From contig JAGAJA010000114.1 of NCBI GenBank assembly GCA_017829075.1, positions 1-49,513 on the forward strand: DNA of 49,513 bases, in the 5' to 3' direction. This document shows, in pieces, positions 38,120-46,327 of the stretch; the stretch's first letter is position 1, and every line of letters begins with the position of its first letter. The translations under genes and the position numbers were made by a program. The notes under the pieces were generated by a model. That model ran no database searches. It saw only the letters and a list, made by a program, of their open reading frames with translations, and had not been told where the DNA came from. The DNA comes from Oscillospiraceae bacterium. GTDB lineage: Bacteria > Bacillota_A > Clostridia > Oscillospirales > Ruminococcaceae.

Positions 38120-39511
38120 ATGAGCAATACCCCTGAAAATAACCCCCGCTCGGAAATGCTGGGCAATGCCCCGGTAACGTCGCTGATGATAAAATTTGCC
38201 GTTCCGAGCATTATCGCCATGCTAGTCGGCGCGCTGTACAACATCGTTGACCAGTTATTCATCGGCAACGCGGTGGGGCAGCTTGGAAATGCCGCGACCA
38301 ACATCGCATTCCCGCTGACTACATCCTGTCTTTCGCTGGCGCTGCTGTTCGGTATCGGCGGCGCAAGCTGCTTCAATCTGAGCATGGGACGCGGAGAGCG
38401 TGAAAAAGCTCCCTATTTCGTCGGAAATGCGATCACAATGATGCTTATATGCGGTATCGTTCTTCTGGTGGTCACAAAGCTATTTCTGACGCCGCTGCTG
38501 AATTTGTTCGGCTCCCCGGCGGACGTGCTTCCTCTGGCTCAGGAATATGTCGGGATTACTGCATGGGGCTTTCCATTCATGATAATTACCACCGGCGGCG
38601 GGCATCTTATCCGCGCCGACGGAAGTCCCCGCATGACAATGGTGTGCAATCTGCTGGGCGCAGTGATAAACACTGCCCTTGACGCGGTGTTCGTGCTTGG
38701 TCTTGGCTGGGGAATGAGCGGCGCAGCATACGCAACGATAATCGGACAGATCATATCCGGAGCAGTGACAATCATCTATCTGTCTGGCTACAAAACCGTT
38801 CATGTAGGGATAAAGCACCTTATCCCCAACTGGAGATACACCCTTAAAACCATAGCCGTGGGCATGTCAAGCTTCTTCAATCAGATTGCAATGATGATCG
38901 TGCAGATAGTGATGAACAATCTGCTCAAATACTACGGCGCGCTTTCAATATACGGCGAGTCGGTGCCGATCGCGGTTTCCGGAATCATCATGAAGATAAA
39001 CCAGATCACCTTTTCCATTGTCATAGGACTTGGACAGGGCGCGCAGCCGATAATCAGCTTTAATTACGGAGCAAGGAAGTATGAGCGCGTGCGCAAGGCA
39101 TTCCGGGCTGCGGTTTCCGTTGGCGCGGGAGTAGCCGTTACTGCATTCATTCTGTTCCAGCTTTTCCCGCGGGAGATAATTTCCATCTTCGGCAGTGGAA
39201 CGGAGGAATATTTCGAGTTCGGCGTGAAATTCTTCCGGGTGTTCCTTTTCTTTACATGGCTGAACTGCTTGCAGCCTATCTGCTCCATGTTCTTTACCTC
39301 TATCGGAAAATCAGTAAAGGGCGTGTTCCTGTCGCTGACAAGGCAGATCCTGTTCCTGCTGCCGCCGATGATATTTCTGCCTATTGCAATGGGTATCGAC
39401 GGAATTCTGTGGTCTGGACCTATCGCAGATCTGCTTTCCGGAGCGGCGGCGGTCATTCTCTCCGCTTGGGAGTTCAGAATAATGCGAAATCAGGAGAAAA
39501 GCCTGAAGTAA
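38120..39511 (+). CDS. MATE-family multidrug/Na+ antiporter
   Basis: Start ATG at 38120 (MSNTPENNPRSEMLGNAPVT); an upstream in-frame ATG at 38045 lacks an SD. 463 residues, about 12 helices. MATE features are LMIKFAVPSIIAMLVGALYN-IVDQLFIG, the middle GMSSFFNQIAMMIVQIVMNN, and TFSIVIGLGQGAQPIISFNY. Exports drugs or metabolites using ion gradients; substrate unknown. Followed by the duplicated terminator and palindromic element. Confidence 0.9.
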   Translation: MSNTPENNPRSEMLGNAPVTSLMIKFAVPSIIAMLVGALYNIVDQLFIGNAVGQLGNAATNIAFPLTTSCLSLALLFGIGGASCFNLSMGRGEREKAPYFVGNAITMMLICGIVLLVVTKLFLTPLLNLFGSPADVLPLAQEYVGITAWGFPFMIITTGGGHLIRADGSPRMTMVCNLLGAVINTALDAVFVLGLGWGMSGAAYATIIGQIISGAVTIIYLSGYKTVHVGIKHLIPNWRYTLKTIAVGMSSFFNQIAMMIVQIVMNNLLKYYGALSIYGESVPIAVSGIIMKINQITFSIVIGLGQGAQPIISFNYGARKYERVRKAFRAAVSVGAGVAVTAFILFQLFPREIISIFGSGTEEYFEFGVKFFRVFLFFTWLNCLQPICSMFFTSIGKSVKGVFLSLTRQILFLLPPMIFLPIAMGIDGILWSGPIADLLSGAAAVILSAWEFRIMRNQEKSLK

Positions 39512-39531
39512 ACGGCTCATTCATAAAAACA

Positions 39532-39564
39532 AAACCACTTTTGACAAAGCATCAAAAGTGGTTT
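39532..39564. repeat. Terminator hairpin, left copy flanking element 1
   Basis: 33-bp sequence forming a 13-bp stem with 7-nt loop (AAACCACTTTTGA and its complement). It repeats identically at 39754-39786. It serves as a bidirectional terminator between the MATE and flavodiiron genes. Confidence 0.9.
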
Positions 39565-39753
39565 CAGACTGTCGAAAAAGTCCCTAAAGGGACTTTCTCG
39601 CCGAACATCCGCCCTGCGCGCACGGTTTGGCGGCAATGCCGCCAAACCGCACACTTGTGCGGATAGAAGTGTTTTTTGCCCCGGCAGAGCTGGGGCAAAA
39701 AACGGATTTCAAAAGCCCGCTTCGCGGGCAAAACTGATTTTTTCGACAAGCTG
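39565..39753. mobile_element. 189-bp palindromic MITE-like element, copy 1
   Basis: Bounded by CAGACTGTCGAAAAA at the left and, inverted, CAGCTTGTCGAAAAA at the right (13/15 match). Inside are AAGTCCC-TAAA-GGGACTT, an 11-bp hairpin with loop AAT (39624-39648), TTTTTTGCCCC/GGGGCAAAAAA and GCCCGC-TTCG-CGGGC. Its right 81 bp (39655-39735) match copy 2 at 80/81. Flanks are two identical 33-bp terminator copies. No ORF. The transposase family is unknown. Confidence 0.8.
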
Positions 39754-39786
39754 AAACCACTTTTGACAAAGCATCAAAAGTGGTTT
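39754..39786. repeat. Terminator hairpin, right copy flanking element 1
   Basis: Exact 33-bp copy of 39532-39564. Confidence 0.9.
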
Positions 39787-39808
39787 TCCTTTATTCATTT
39801 TCAGAGGC

Positions 39809-40957
39809 TTATGCCAGCTCAGCCGCCAGAGCCTCAAGCTGTGCCTTGTTCTCCTCGTTTACTGCGGAGCGGATAGTTACTGTGGTGTCGGTGAAGGTGA
39901 TGTTCTTGCTCTTCTCAAACATACCCTTTATCACCTTTGCCGCCATAGGCGCCCACGAGCCGTTCTCAATAATGCCGATCGTGCGGTTCTGGTAGTTTCT
40001 TTCGGTCAGATGATCAATGAACTGCCGCATGAACGGGAAGATGTCCGCATTGTATGTGGTTGTTGCCAGAACAAGCTTACCGTAACGGAAAGCGTCCTCG
40101 ACAGCCTCTGCCATATCGTCCCGCGCGAGATCCTGAACAGCCACCTTTACTCCCTTGTCAGCCAGCTTCGCCGCAAGGATATCCACTGCGTTCTTGGTGT
40201 TGCCGTAAACGCTGGTGTAGGCGATAACTACGCCCTCGCTCTCTACGCCGTAGCTTGACCATGTGTTGTACTGCTGAATGTAATGACCGAGATTTTCGGT
40301 GAGAACAGGGCCGTGCAGCGGGCAGATAATGCTGATATCCAGCACCGCAGCCTTTTTCAGTACCGTCTGCACCTGCATACCGTATTTTCCGACAATGCCG
40401 ATGTAGTAGCGGCGCGCTTCGCAGTCCCACTCGGCGTCAACGTCCAGCGCGCCGAACTTGCCGAATGCGTCCGCAGAGAACAGTACCTTGTCGGCGCTGT
40501 CGTAGGTCAAGATGACCTCAGGCCAGTGAACCATCGGAGCGGTCACGAAGTTAAGGGTATGCTTTCCAAGCTCCAGAGTGCTGCCCTCGCCGACAACAAG
40601 CTGTCTGTCCGCGAAATCATTTCCGAAGAACTGCTTCATCATCGTGAACGCCTGCTTTGAAGCCACGATCTTTGCTTCCGGGTATTTTTCGGCGAATTTC
40701 GCAACGTTAGCGGAATGGTCAGGCTCCATGTGCTGAACGATAAGGAAATCCGGCTTTCTTCTGGAAAGCTCCTTTTCGAGATTCGCGAGCCATTTACCGC
40801 CGAATCGCGCGTCAACGCTGTCCATAACTGCGATCTTTTCGTCAAGGATCACATAGGAATTGTAAGCCATGCCCTCCGGCACGATATACTGACCCTCGAA
40901 GAGGTCGATGTCGTGGTCGTTCACGCCTATGTAGCGGATATCGTTTGTAATTGTCAT
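39809..40957 (-). CDS. Flavodiiron protein (A-type flavoprotein, FprA/Rbo-like)
   Basis: 382 residues. The metallo-beta-lactamase domain carries the diiron ligands HMEPDHS (His76, Glu78, Asp80, His81), VHW near 144, SADAFG (Asp) and CPLHGPV (His). The C-terminal flavodoxin domain has the FMN loop YTSVYGNTKNAVDILA near 252. It reduces O2 or NO to water or N2O in the cytosol of anaerobes, protecting them. Transcribed from the TTGACA-17-TATACT promoter at 41008-41036. Confidence 0.93.
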   Translation of the reverse strand: MTITNDIRYIGVNDHDIDLFEGQYIVPEGMAYNSYVILDEKIAVMDSVDARFGGKWLANLEKELSRRKPDFLIVQHMEPDHSANVAKFAEKYPEAKIVASKQAFTMMKQFFGNDFADRQLVVGEGSTLELGKHTLNFVTAPMVHWPEVILTYDSADKVLFSADAFGKFGALDVDAEWDCEARRYYIGIVGKYGMQVQTVLKKAAVLDISIICPLHGPVLTENLGHYIQQYNTWSSYGVESEGVVIAYTSVYGNTKNAVDILAAKLADKGVKVAVQDLARDDMAEAVEDAFRYGKLVLATTTYNADIFPFMRQFIDHLTERNYQNRTIGIIENGSWAPMAAKVIKGMFEKSKNITFTDTTVTIRSAVNEENKAQLEALAAELA

Positions 40958-41007
40958 CTTTCTTGTCCTCCGGATTTATATAAATATAAAATAATAGCCT
41001 AAATTAC

Positions 41008-41036
41008 AGTATACAACATATCATGGGTTTTGTCAA
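41008..41036 (-). promoter_or_regulatory. Promoter of the flavodiiron gene
   Basis: Minus strand TTGACA (41031-41036), 17-bp spacer, TATACT (41008-41013). Confidence 0.85.
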
Positions 41037-41053
41037 CCCCGGATAAACCTGAT

Positions 41054-41422
41054 TCAAAACCATATCGCTTTTACAATAATAAATATGATAACCAGCCAGA
41101 AAATCACCACCGGGATCGCATAATACCACCGCTTCGGCTTGCCGTTTTCCCACATTCCCTGAGCTTCTCTGCGGCAGCGCTCCATGACCTGCGCCGGGAT
41201 AAGCCGGATAGTAAGCGCCGCCAGCGCCGGAAGCAGCAAAAGGTCGTCAAGCTGCCCCAGAACCGGGATAAAATCCGGAATCAGGTCGATAGGGGAAAGC
41301 GCGTAGCCTACCGTAATTCCCGCGAAGATCTTAGCAGGAAGCGGGGTTTCCTTGTCCCGGAGCGCGAGGAATACCGCCGGAATATCGCTTTTCAGCCTTC
41401 TGGCGCGTTCTTTGAGTTTCAT
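41054..41422 (-). CDS. DUF1232 (YkvA-family) membrane protein
   Basis: Start ATG at 41422 (MKLKERARRLKSDIPAVFLA), overlapping the AlkD-like stop by ATGA. 122 residues. The family core is GITVGYALSPIDLIPDFIPV-LGQLDD near residue 45, followed by a C-terminal hydrophobic helix WYYAIPVVIFWLVIIFIIV. It is a small membrane protein of unknown function; the 'YALSPIDLIPDFIP' motif is diagnostic. Confidence 0.88.
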   Translation of the reverse strand: MKLKERARRLKSDIPAVFLALRDKETPLPAKIFAGITVGYALSPIDLIPDFIPVLGQLDDLLLLPALAALTIRLIPAQVMERCRREAQGMWENGKPKRWYYAIPVVIFWLVIIFIIVKAIWF

Positions 41423-42093
41423 TTCAGCGTCCTCAGATATGCTTTCTGCTCGTCGGTAATGCGATAGCTCTCTATCGCCTTTTGTATCGCCTTGCGGTGA
41501 GTCCACTCGTCCAGCCTGCGCTGCTCGATAAACGGCAGAGCCGCGTCATACTGCTTTGCCAGAGCCGTGGCGAAATACCATGCGGTCATCATGTTGACGT
41601 AGTATTCCTCGCTGCGTATTCCCGCTGCAAGCTCAAGATATTCCTCCCGGAATTCTCCGTCCAGATAGAAGCTCATCAGGCAGCCCACGCCAAAGCGCAC
41701 AGTATACGTCCGGTCAGAGGCTATCCACTTCCTCACATATCCGATAAGCTCTCCGGTATGCTTTTTGAAAGCCTTGACCGACATCTGATCGCAGGTAGCC
41801 CAGTTGTCAACATATGGCAGGAATTCCTCCAGCCGCCGTATACATTCATCAAAGTCCTTTGTTCCGGCGATGATGAACGAGTGGATTTGGTTTTCCTCAA
41901 AATACCTGTGGGGAAGCTCCGACAGGAATTCTTCCGGACGGGCGCTCATTTCCTTGGCGAGTTTTTTCAACTCCGGGGTGCGAACTCCGATTATGCTCTC
42001 CGGAGGGATATTCGGGATAAGCCGCCGCTGAAAATCCCGGTATTTCTCGTCTTGAAGTGCGAAAAGCTGTTCTTGTAATTCTTTTGTATTCAT
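41419..42093 (-). CDS. AlkD-like DNA alkylation repair protein
   Basis: 224 residues, HEAT-like repeats. The AlkD family features are IIGVRTPELKKLAKEMSARP near 35, RYFEENQIHSFIIAG, VDNWATCDQMSVKAFKKH near 94 and a C-terminal DEWTHRKAIQKAIESYRIT. Family members are glycosylases that remove bulky alkylated bases without flipping. Transcribed from TTGACT-17-TATAAT (42124-42152). Operon with the DUF1232 gene. Confidence 0.88.
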   Translation of the reverse strand: MNTKELQEQLFALQDEKYRDFQRRLIPNIPPESIIGVRTPELKKLAKEMSARPEEFLSELPHRYFEENQIHSFIIAGTKDFDECIRRLEEFLPYVDNWATCDQMSVKAFKKHTGELIGYVRKWIASDRTYTVRFGVGCLMSFYLDGEFREEYLELAAGIRSEEYYVNMMTAWYFATALAKQYDAALPFIEQRRLDEWTHRKAIQKAIESYRITDEQKAYLRTLK

Positions 42094-42123
42094 AGTATGT
42101 CCTCGCTCCGCTGTTTTTCCTTA

Positions 42124-42152
42124 ATTATACAGCATATCACAGGGAAAGTCAA
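42124..42152 (-). promoter_or_regulatory. Promoter of the AlkD-like/DUF1232 operon
   Basis: Minus strand TTGACT (42147-42152), 17-bp spacer, TATAAT (42124-42129). Confidence 0.8.
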
Positions 42153-42230
42153 TGTTTTTCCGCCGGACTGCAACCTTTCACACGGCTGCGCGGTATTATT
42201 ATCAGATAACTTTAGCAAGGAGGTATTTCT

Positions 42231-43280
42231 ATGAAAAAGCATATCGCACTGATTGCGGCGGCGCTTCTTGCGCTGACCGGCTGCGCTTCAGATCAGGTAA
42301 ATAACAGCTCTGTCACCTCGGACGCTCAGATATCGGCGGGAGGATCCGCTGAACCCGCTGCGGGGATAAGCCCGGAGAACTCATCAATTGCGATCGCCGA
42401 GCAGTACGATACCGAGATTGCGTGGGAAATTCAGGAAACCCCTGATGAAGCGCGTCACGAACCGCCGCAGTTTCAGGTGATTTACAGCGGGGACGGGCTT
42501 GCGAACTGCGCGGCAATGACCCTCGGAACATACACATGGGACACCGGCAATGGGGTGATCTGCGCCGATTCGATAGGGCCTGTTGCCTGCGCCGAAGCTG
42601 GGCATATCAGCGCGGTTGTTGACCTCGACACAGTGGCGCAGGGAGAACCTAAGATTAACTTCTGGGGCGGCGCGGAGATCACCGGAGCAAGCCTTTATCC
42701 GCTGGACAACAGCGAAGCGTTCGGTCTGGAGGTAACTCAGGACGCAGTGATTCTCTTCCCGGAGAATGTGACCGGGGGAGTGGTCTGCGTTTACACGAAA
42801 TTCCCTGAGGGCGAAGCGGTGTATTACTTCATGGTGAAGCGCACTCTTACCGACCCTCAAACACCGCCGGAGCTGCGTGTTTTCCCCGGTGAGATTGGGT
42901 TCAGCATGACGAAAGGCGCATACGAATGGACTTACACAGTAGGCGACGAAACTGCAACAGAAACCACCGATATTGACACTCCGTGGAATTTGTACGAGGG
43001 CGGACATATCAAGCCGGATTTGTTCGTTCTGCCCGGCGAAAAGCTCACTATCATGCTACCGGAGGGAGGGGAGATAATCTCCGCGCAGTGCTGGACAGCC
43101 GATGACAGCTCCCAGCCGCTGGATTATTCCGGCAGAGAGATAACCATGCCGCAGGAGAACATCACCGGAGTATGCTGCATAACGGTGAAAATGTCCGGCG
43201 GAGTATGCGATTATCTGTTCTCGGTGAATGTCGGGGAAATTGCCGACAGCCCGGCATACGATCCGGCAGAAGCTGAATAA
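42231..43280 (+). CDS. Secreted lipoprotein of unknown function
   Basis: 349 residues. A lipoprotein signal peptide (MKKHIALIAAALLALTGC, lipobox LTGC, Cys18) is followed by a Ser/Asn/Ala-rich linker and an acidic beta-rich ectodomain. Two or three similar blocks occur, each with YTWDTGNGVIC / YEWTYTVGDETATE style strands and 'SAQCWTADDSSQPLDY' later. Expected on the outer face of the membrane. AGGAGG precedes the ATG. No enzymatic motif recognised. Ends before a structured intergenic region. Confidence 0.75.
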   Translation: MKKHIALIAAALLALTGCASDQVNNSSVTSDAQISAGGSAEPAAGISPENSSIAIAEQYDTEIAWEIQETPDEARHEPPQFQVIYSGDGLANCAAMTLGTYTWDTGNGVICADSIGPVACAEAGHISAVVDLDTVAQGEPKINFWGGAEITGASLYPLDNSEAFGLEVTQDAVILFPENVTGGVVCVYTKFPEGEAVYYFMVKRTLTDPQTPPELRVFPGEIGFSMTKGAYEWTYTVGDETATETTDIDTPWNLYEGGHIKPDLFVLPGEKLTIMLPEGGEIISAQCWTADDSSQPLDYSGREITMPQENITGVCCITVKMSGGVCDYLFSVNVGEIADSPAYDPAEAE

Positions 43281-43480
43281 CCAAGCCGGCAAAAGAAAAT
43301 CCACAGCCGCAAAGGAATTACAATCACACCCCGGCATGACCGGGCATACAATATGGCAGGGTAAAATCCACAGCCGCGCCAAGGGTGACGTGCTGAAACC
43401 CTGCCAGCGCCGCGGCGCAGCTTGAACGGCACGTCCGTGAACAGCCTGCGGCATACAGCGGCTGTTTCAGATATACCCTG
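43281..43480 (+). other. Gene-free region with competing stems and a short repeat
   Basis: AAAATCCACAGCCGC occurs twice (43296-43310, 43363-43377). GGCAGGGT (43355-43362) pairs perfectly with ACCCTGCC (43398-43405), and the overlapping GCAGGGTA with TACCCTGC (43474-43481), so two stems compete. CCCGG-CATGA-CCGGG lies nearby. No convincing ORF; possibly a structured 3' UTR or an RNA relic. Confidence 0.4.
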
Positions 43481-43523
43481 CTCCGGCGGTGAATTGTTCG
43501 TTCACCGCCGGAGTTACTTTTCA
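43481..43523 (+). terminator. Terminator after the lipoprotein gene
   Basis: 13-bp stem CTCCGGCGGTGAA (43481-43493) with TTCACCGCCGGAG (43501-43513), 7-nt loop, then TTACTTTTC. Confidence 0.8.
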
Positions 43524-43545
43524 CTGCAAGATCCGGCACAACAAA

Positions 43546-43570
43546 AATAACCCCGCTCACACGGGGTATT
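43546..43570. repeat. Terminator hairpin, left copy flanking element 2
   Basis: 25-bp palindrome AATAACCCCG-CTCACA-CGGGGTATT, exactly repeated at 43758-43782. Unrelated in sequence to the hairpin flanking element 1. Confidence 0.9.
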
Positions 43571-43757
43571 GAGTCTGTCGAAAAAGTCTAAAGACTTTTC
43601 CGACAGGAGCATCCGCACTGCCCGCACTCACTGACAGCAAAGCTGTCAGTTCGCACAGTTGTGCGGATAGAAGTGTTTTTTGCCCCGGCAGAGCTGGGGC
43701 AAAAAACGGATTTTAAAAGCCCGCTTCGCGGGCAAAACTAGGTTTTTCGACAAGCTG
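43571..43757. mobile_element. 187-bp palindromic MITE-like element, copy 2
   Basis: Same ends as copy 1 (GAGTCTGTCGAAAAA left; inverted CAGCTTGTCGAAAAA right) and the same hairpin order, but stems differ: AAGTC-TAAA-GACTT, and ACTGACAGC-AAA-GCTGTCAGT at the position of copy 1's 11-bp hairpin. Loops are the same or nearly so. The right block 43659-43739 matches copy 1 at 80/81. Lies between convergent genes, like copy 1. No ORF. Confidence 0.8.
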
Positions 43758-43782
43758 AATAACCCCGCTCACACGGGGTATT
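43758..43782. repeat. Terminator hairpin, right copy flanking element 2
   Basis: Exact 25-bp copy of 43546-43570; on the minus strand it ends the FliB-like/GNAT operon. Confidence 0.9.
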
Positions 43783-43787
43783 TATAT

Positions 43788-44828
43788 TCAGAAGTATTCC
43801 TCAAGAAAAGCGTCGGTGTTTTCCTGCGAGTATTCCACCTGCTTTGAGTACAGCTTTGTATTCAGTATCCTGTCCCATTCGGAGATATTCCCCTTGTCGA
43901 GCCATACCAGACAGTCCATGAGCATTACCGTCAGCGCAGCGCAGCAGGCGAGCATTACCCGCGCATAAACCGCTCCGTCCGTAATACACCCGGTGAAGTG
44001 CCGGAACAGGGAATACACTGCGATATGCTCATACCGCCATTCCTCTCCGGCGGTATTCAGGAACTCCGGCAGCGCCGAAAGAAGCTCCTTCTGCCTCTGG
44101 ACAAGCCGTTCAATAAACTCAGCCCATTCGCCGTTTATGCTTTCCATAGCCGCAAGGGTGTTCAGAAGCCGGGAAACGCTTTCCGGGTCGGTTATGCTTT
44201 CCCATTTCTGAGGGATTTCAGGCAGGTCGTTCTCCAGCGTATCCAGTTTATCCAGCGTATCTAGCGTATCCAGCCATTCCTGAAGCCGCCAGCCGTACTC
44301 CGCGCATTTTGAGAGCCGTTCGGTTATGGAAATACTGCGCTCCTGAAGGATTTCGGTCAGTATTTCCCGCCCTCGCCGCAGACAGGAAATATCGCGTTCC
44401 TCGGTGGCAAGCGCGGCGTAGTCATTCTCGTCAAGCAGGAATTTCAGCGGCTCGCTGCTGCTGAACAGAAGCCGGCAGACCTCCTCGCAGCAAAGTCCCA
44501 GCCCCGCTTCCTCAACCTCGCCGAAGCTGTTGAAGAAACGCGGGTGAAGCGCGCAGATATCGCAGAGATGATCCTCACCGCAGTTGAGGATAAGCTCGCA
44601 AAGCCCGTCCTCCCGCAGCAGCGCGCACCTGTCCCCGGCGGCGAGGGCAAATGTAGGTGTATCGCTGGTGTGGATAGCCTTGCGGAGTCTTTCGCCGAAC
44701 TCTCCCGGAACCTTTCTGAAACGCTCCATAGCACGGCTGTCGATGTCTATTTCCCAGCCTATGCAGCAGTTGTCGCTGCATTTATCTGCGGTGCATTGAA
44801 AGCAGTCGTAAAACCACGGTCTCATCAT
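43788..44828 (-). CDS. FliB-family (flagellin lysine N-methylase-like) protein
   Basis: 346 residues. The Cys-rich signature runs CFQCTADKCSDNCCIGWEID, DRCALLREDGLCELILNCGE, and HLCDICALHPRFFNSFGEVE, with a later GLGLCCEEVCRLL. This matches the FliB family, thought to carry an Fe-S cluster and to methylate flagellin lysines. The C-terminal half is helical with repeated LDTLDTLDKLDTL units (residues ~186-198). No flagellar genes lie in the window, so another substrate is possible. ATGA overlap with the GNAT gene; a second ATG follows at once. Confidence 0.8.
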   Translation of the reverse strand: MMRPWFYDCFQCTADKCSDNCCIGWEIDIDSRAMERFRKVPGEFGERLRKAIHTSDTPTFALAAGDRCALLREDGLCELILNCGEDHLCDICALHPRFFNSFGEVEEAGLGLCCEEVCRLLFSSSEPLKFLLDENDYAALATEERDISCLRRGREILTEILQERSISITERLSKCAEYGWRLQEWLDTLDTLDKLDTLENDLPEIPQKWESITDPESVSRLLNTLAAMESINGEWAEFIERLVQRQKELLSALPEFLNTAGEEWRYEHIAVYSLFRHFTGCITDGAVYARVMLACCAALTVMLMDCLVWLDKGNISEWDRILNTKLYSKQVEYSQENTDAFLEEYF

Positions 44829-45316
44829 TTCAGCTCACCAACGTCATAATAATGCGGGATAATATCCGCGTAGCTGCCGTCCTTTTTGCGGAATCCGCCG
44901 GGGATAACCCCCAGCCGCTTAAATCCAAGACTTTCATAAAGCGCCAGCGCCGGCTTGTTGTCCGCGACTACCGCATTAAACTGCAAAATTCTGAACCCAA
45001 GCTCCCGGCATTCGCGCAGGCAGTGGGTGACGAGCCGCCGCCCAACCTGCTTTCCCCGCATATCCCGGCGCACTGCGTAGCTTGCGTTGGCGATATGTCC
45101 GCAGCGTCCCACGTTGTTTGGGTGGAGTATGTACAGCCCGACAATTTCTCCGTTTTCCTCAGCGGCGGCTGTGAAGCTCTGGGAAGCAAAGAACTGCTCC
45201 GCCTGCTCCGGAGTAAGCGTTTCCTCCTGCGGAAATGCCGCTCCTGCTTCGACTACTTCGTTCCAGATATCCGTTAATGCCGGGATATCCTTATCCTCAT
45301 ATTTCCTGATAATCAT
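44825..45316 (-). CDS. GNAT-family N-acetyltransferase
   Basis: 163 residues, MIIRKYEDKDIPALTDIWNE. Acetyl-CoA motif SYAVRRDMRGKQVGRRLVTH with EIVGLYILHPNNVGRCGHIA before it and LQFNAVVADNKPALALYESL-GFKRLG after it. These are the GNAT A/B motifs. It acetylates an unknown amine substrate. Likely co-transcribed with the FliB-like gene. Confidence 0.92.
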   Translation of the reverse strand: MIIRKYEDKDIPALTDIWNEVVEAGAAFPQEETLTPEQAEQFFASQSFTAAAEENGEIVGLYILHPNNVGRCGHIANASYAVRRDMRGKQVGRRLVTHCLRECRELGFRILQFNAVVADNKPALALYESLGFKRLGVIPGGFRKKDGSYADIIPHYYDVGELK

Positions 45317-45349
45317 TTTTGGCTCCTGTTTCTTTTGTTTTGTCTATAT

Positions 45350-46261
45350 TTATCCGATAAATTCGCGCACCAGAGAATTGTCCGGCACATATTCCGCGCT
45401 TATCGGCTTCAGCGCCCTGAGGAAGCGCTCTATATCCGCGTATTCCGCATAACCCGCATAGCTGCGGGAAACCTCCTCTAAATCAGACAGGAGTATATCC
45501 CGGTAAACCATAGGCTCGTATGCGATAAACGTGTCTATATCGAAGCTTGCTCTTTTCTTGTATGGCATGATGTAGAGGTTTTCGCCCCGCTCCACCGACT
45601 TGAAGAATTCCATTGTTTCCACAATACTTCTGCCGCGATACAGTTTATCCCGGATCAGTCGGCGCATCAGCCTTATCTTCGACGGGTGCAGCAGCTCGCC
45701 GTCATGGTCAAGACGCGTTCTCACCGAAACATACACGCGGTTGGTGTAGTCATCCGAATGCCCCGTTACCTCTGGATTGAGCGCGTGGATACCCTCCATG
45801 ATGACGATATCTCCCGGCTCGCGTTTGAGCGGCATTCCGGGTCTGCGCTTCTGCGCCGCGAAGTCAAACGAGGGAATCTCGATTTCTTCGCAGCGGCTGA
45901 GCTTTTCAAGATGATCCTTTAGCAGCTCGGTATCCAGACGCTTCGGCGATTCAAAATCGAACTGCCCCAGTTCTCCAAGACGCTTTTCCTCATCAGTCAG
46001 CGGCAGGAAATAATTGTCCATTGAGATGCTGTGCGCGCCGCAGCCGTTGTCCCTCAGCAGCCGTGCAATTCTTCCGGCGGTGGTGGTCTTTCCGGAGCCG
46101 GACGGCCCGGAGATCAGCACCACCGGTCGTTCCCGGCGTTCATTATATATCCTCTCCGAGGCTGCGGAGATCTGGTCGGCATAGGCGTTTTCAGAACCCA
46201 CTATTAGAGTCTGAAGATCGGCGGATTCTACGTTCAGCCCAATTACAGGAATACATTTCAT
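45350..46261 (-). CDS. udk: Uridine kinase-like P-loop kinase
   Basis: 303 residues. Walker A SGPSGSGKTTTAGRIA (about 50-65), SMDNYFLPLTDEEKRL (uridine-kinase-type DNYY/F motif), EGIHALNPEV and MRRLIRDKLYRGRS. A ~45-residue N-terminal extension and a ~60-residue C-terminal tail exceed the core udk length; family members with this layout are common in Clostridia. It phosphorylates a nucleoside, probably uridine/cytidine. AAAGGGG precedes the ATG. Confidence 0.85.
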   Translation of the reverse strand: MKCIPVIGLNVESADLQTLIVGSENAYADQISAASERIYNERRERPVVLISGPSGSGKTTTAGRIARLLRDNGCGAHSISMDNYFLPLTDEEKRLGELGQFDFESPKRLDTELLKDHLEKLSRCEEIEIPSFDFAAQKRRPGMPLKREPGDIVIMEGIHALNPEVTGHSDDYTNRVYVSVRTRLDHDGELLHPSKIRLMRRLIRDKLYRGRSIVETMEFFKSVERGENLYIMPYKKRASFDIDTFIAYEPMVYRDILLSDLEEVSRSYAGYAEYADIERFLRALKPISAEYVPDNSLVREFIG

Positions 46262-46284
46262 ATATTGTCCCCTTTCACGGAATA

Positions 46285-46313
46285 CGTCCGCAATATAATA
46301 AATACTGCGGACG
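46285..46313. other. Hairpin between pilT and the kinase gene
   Basis: CGTCCGCA (46285-46292) pairs with TGCGGACG (46306-46313) around an AT-only 13-nt loop. No T-run follows, so it may be a weak terminator or a processing site. Confidence 0.4.
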
Positions 46314-46327
46314 CTGTTATATACACA

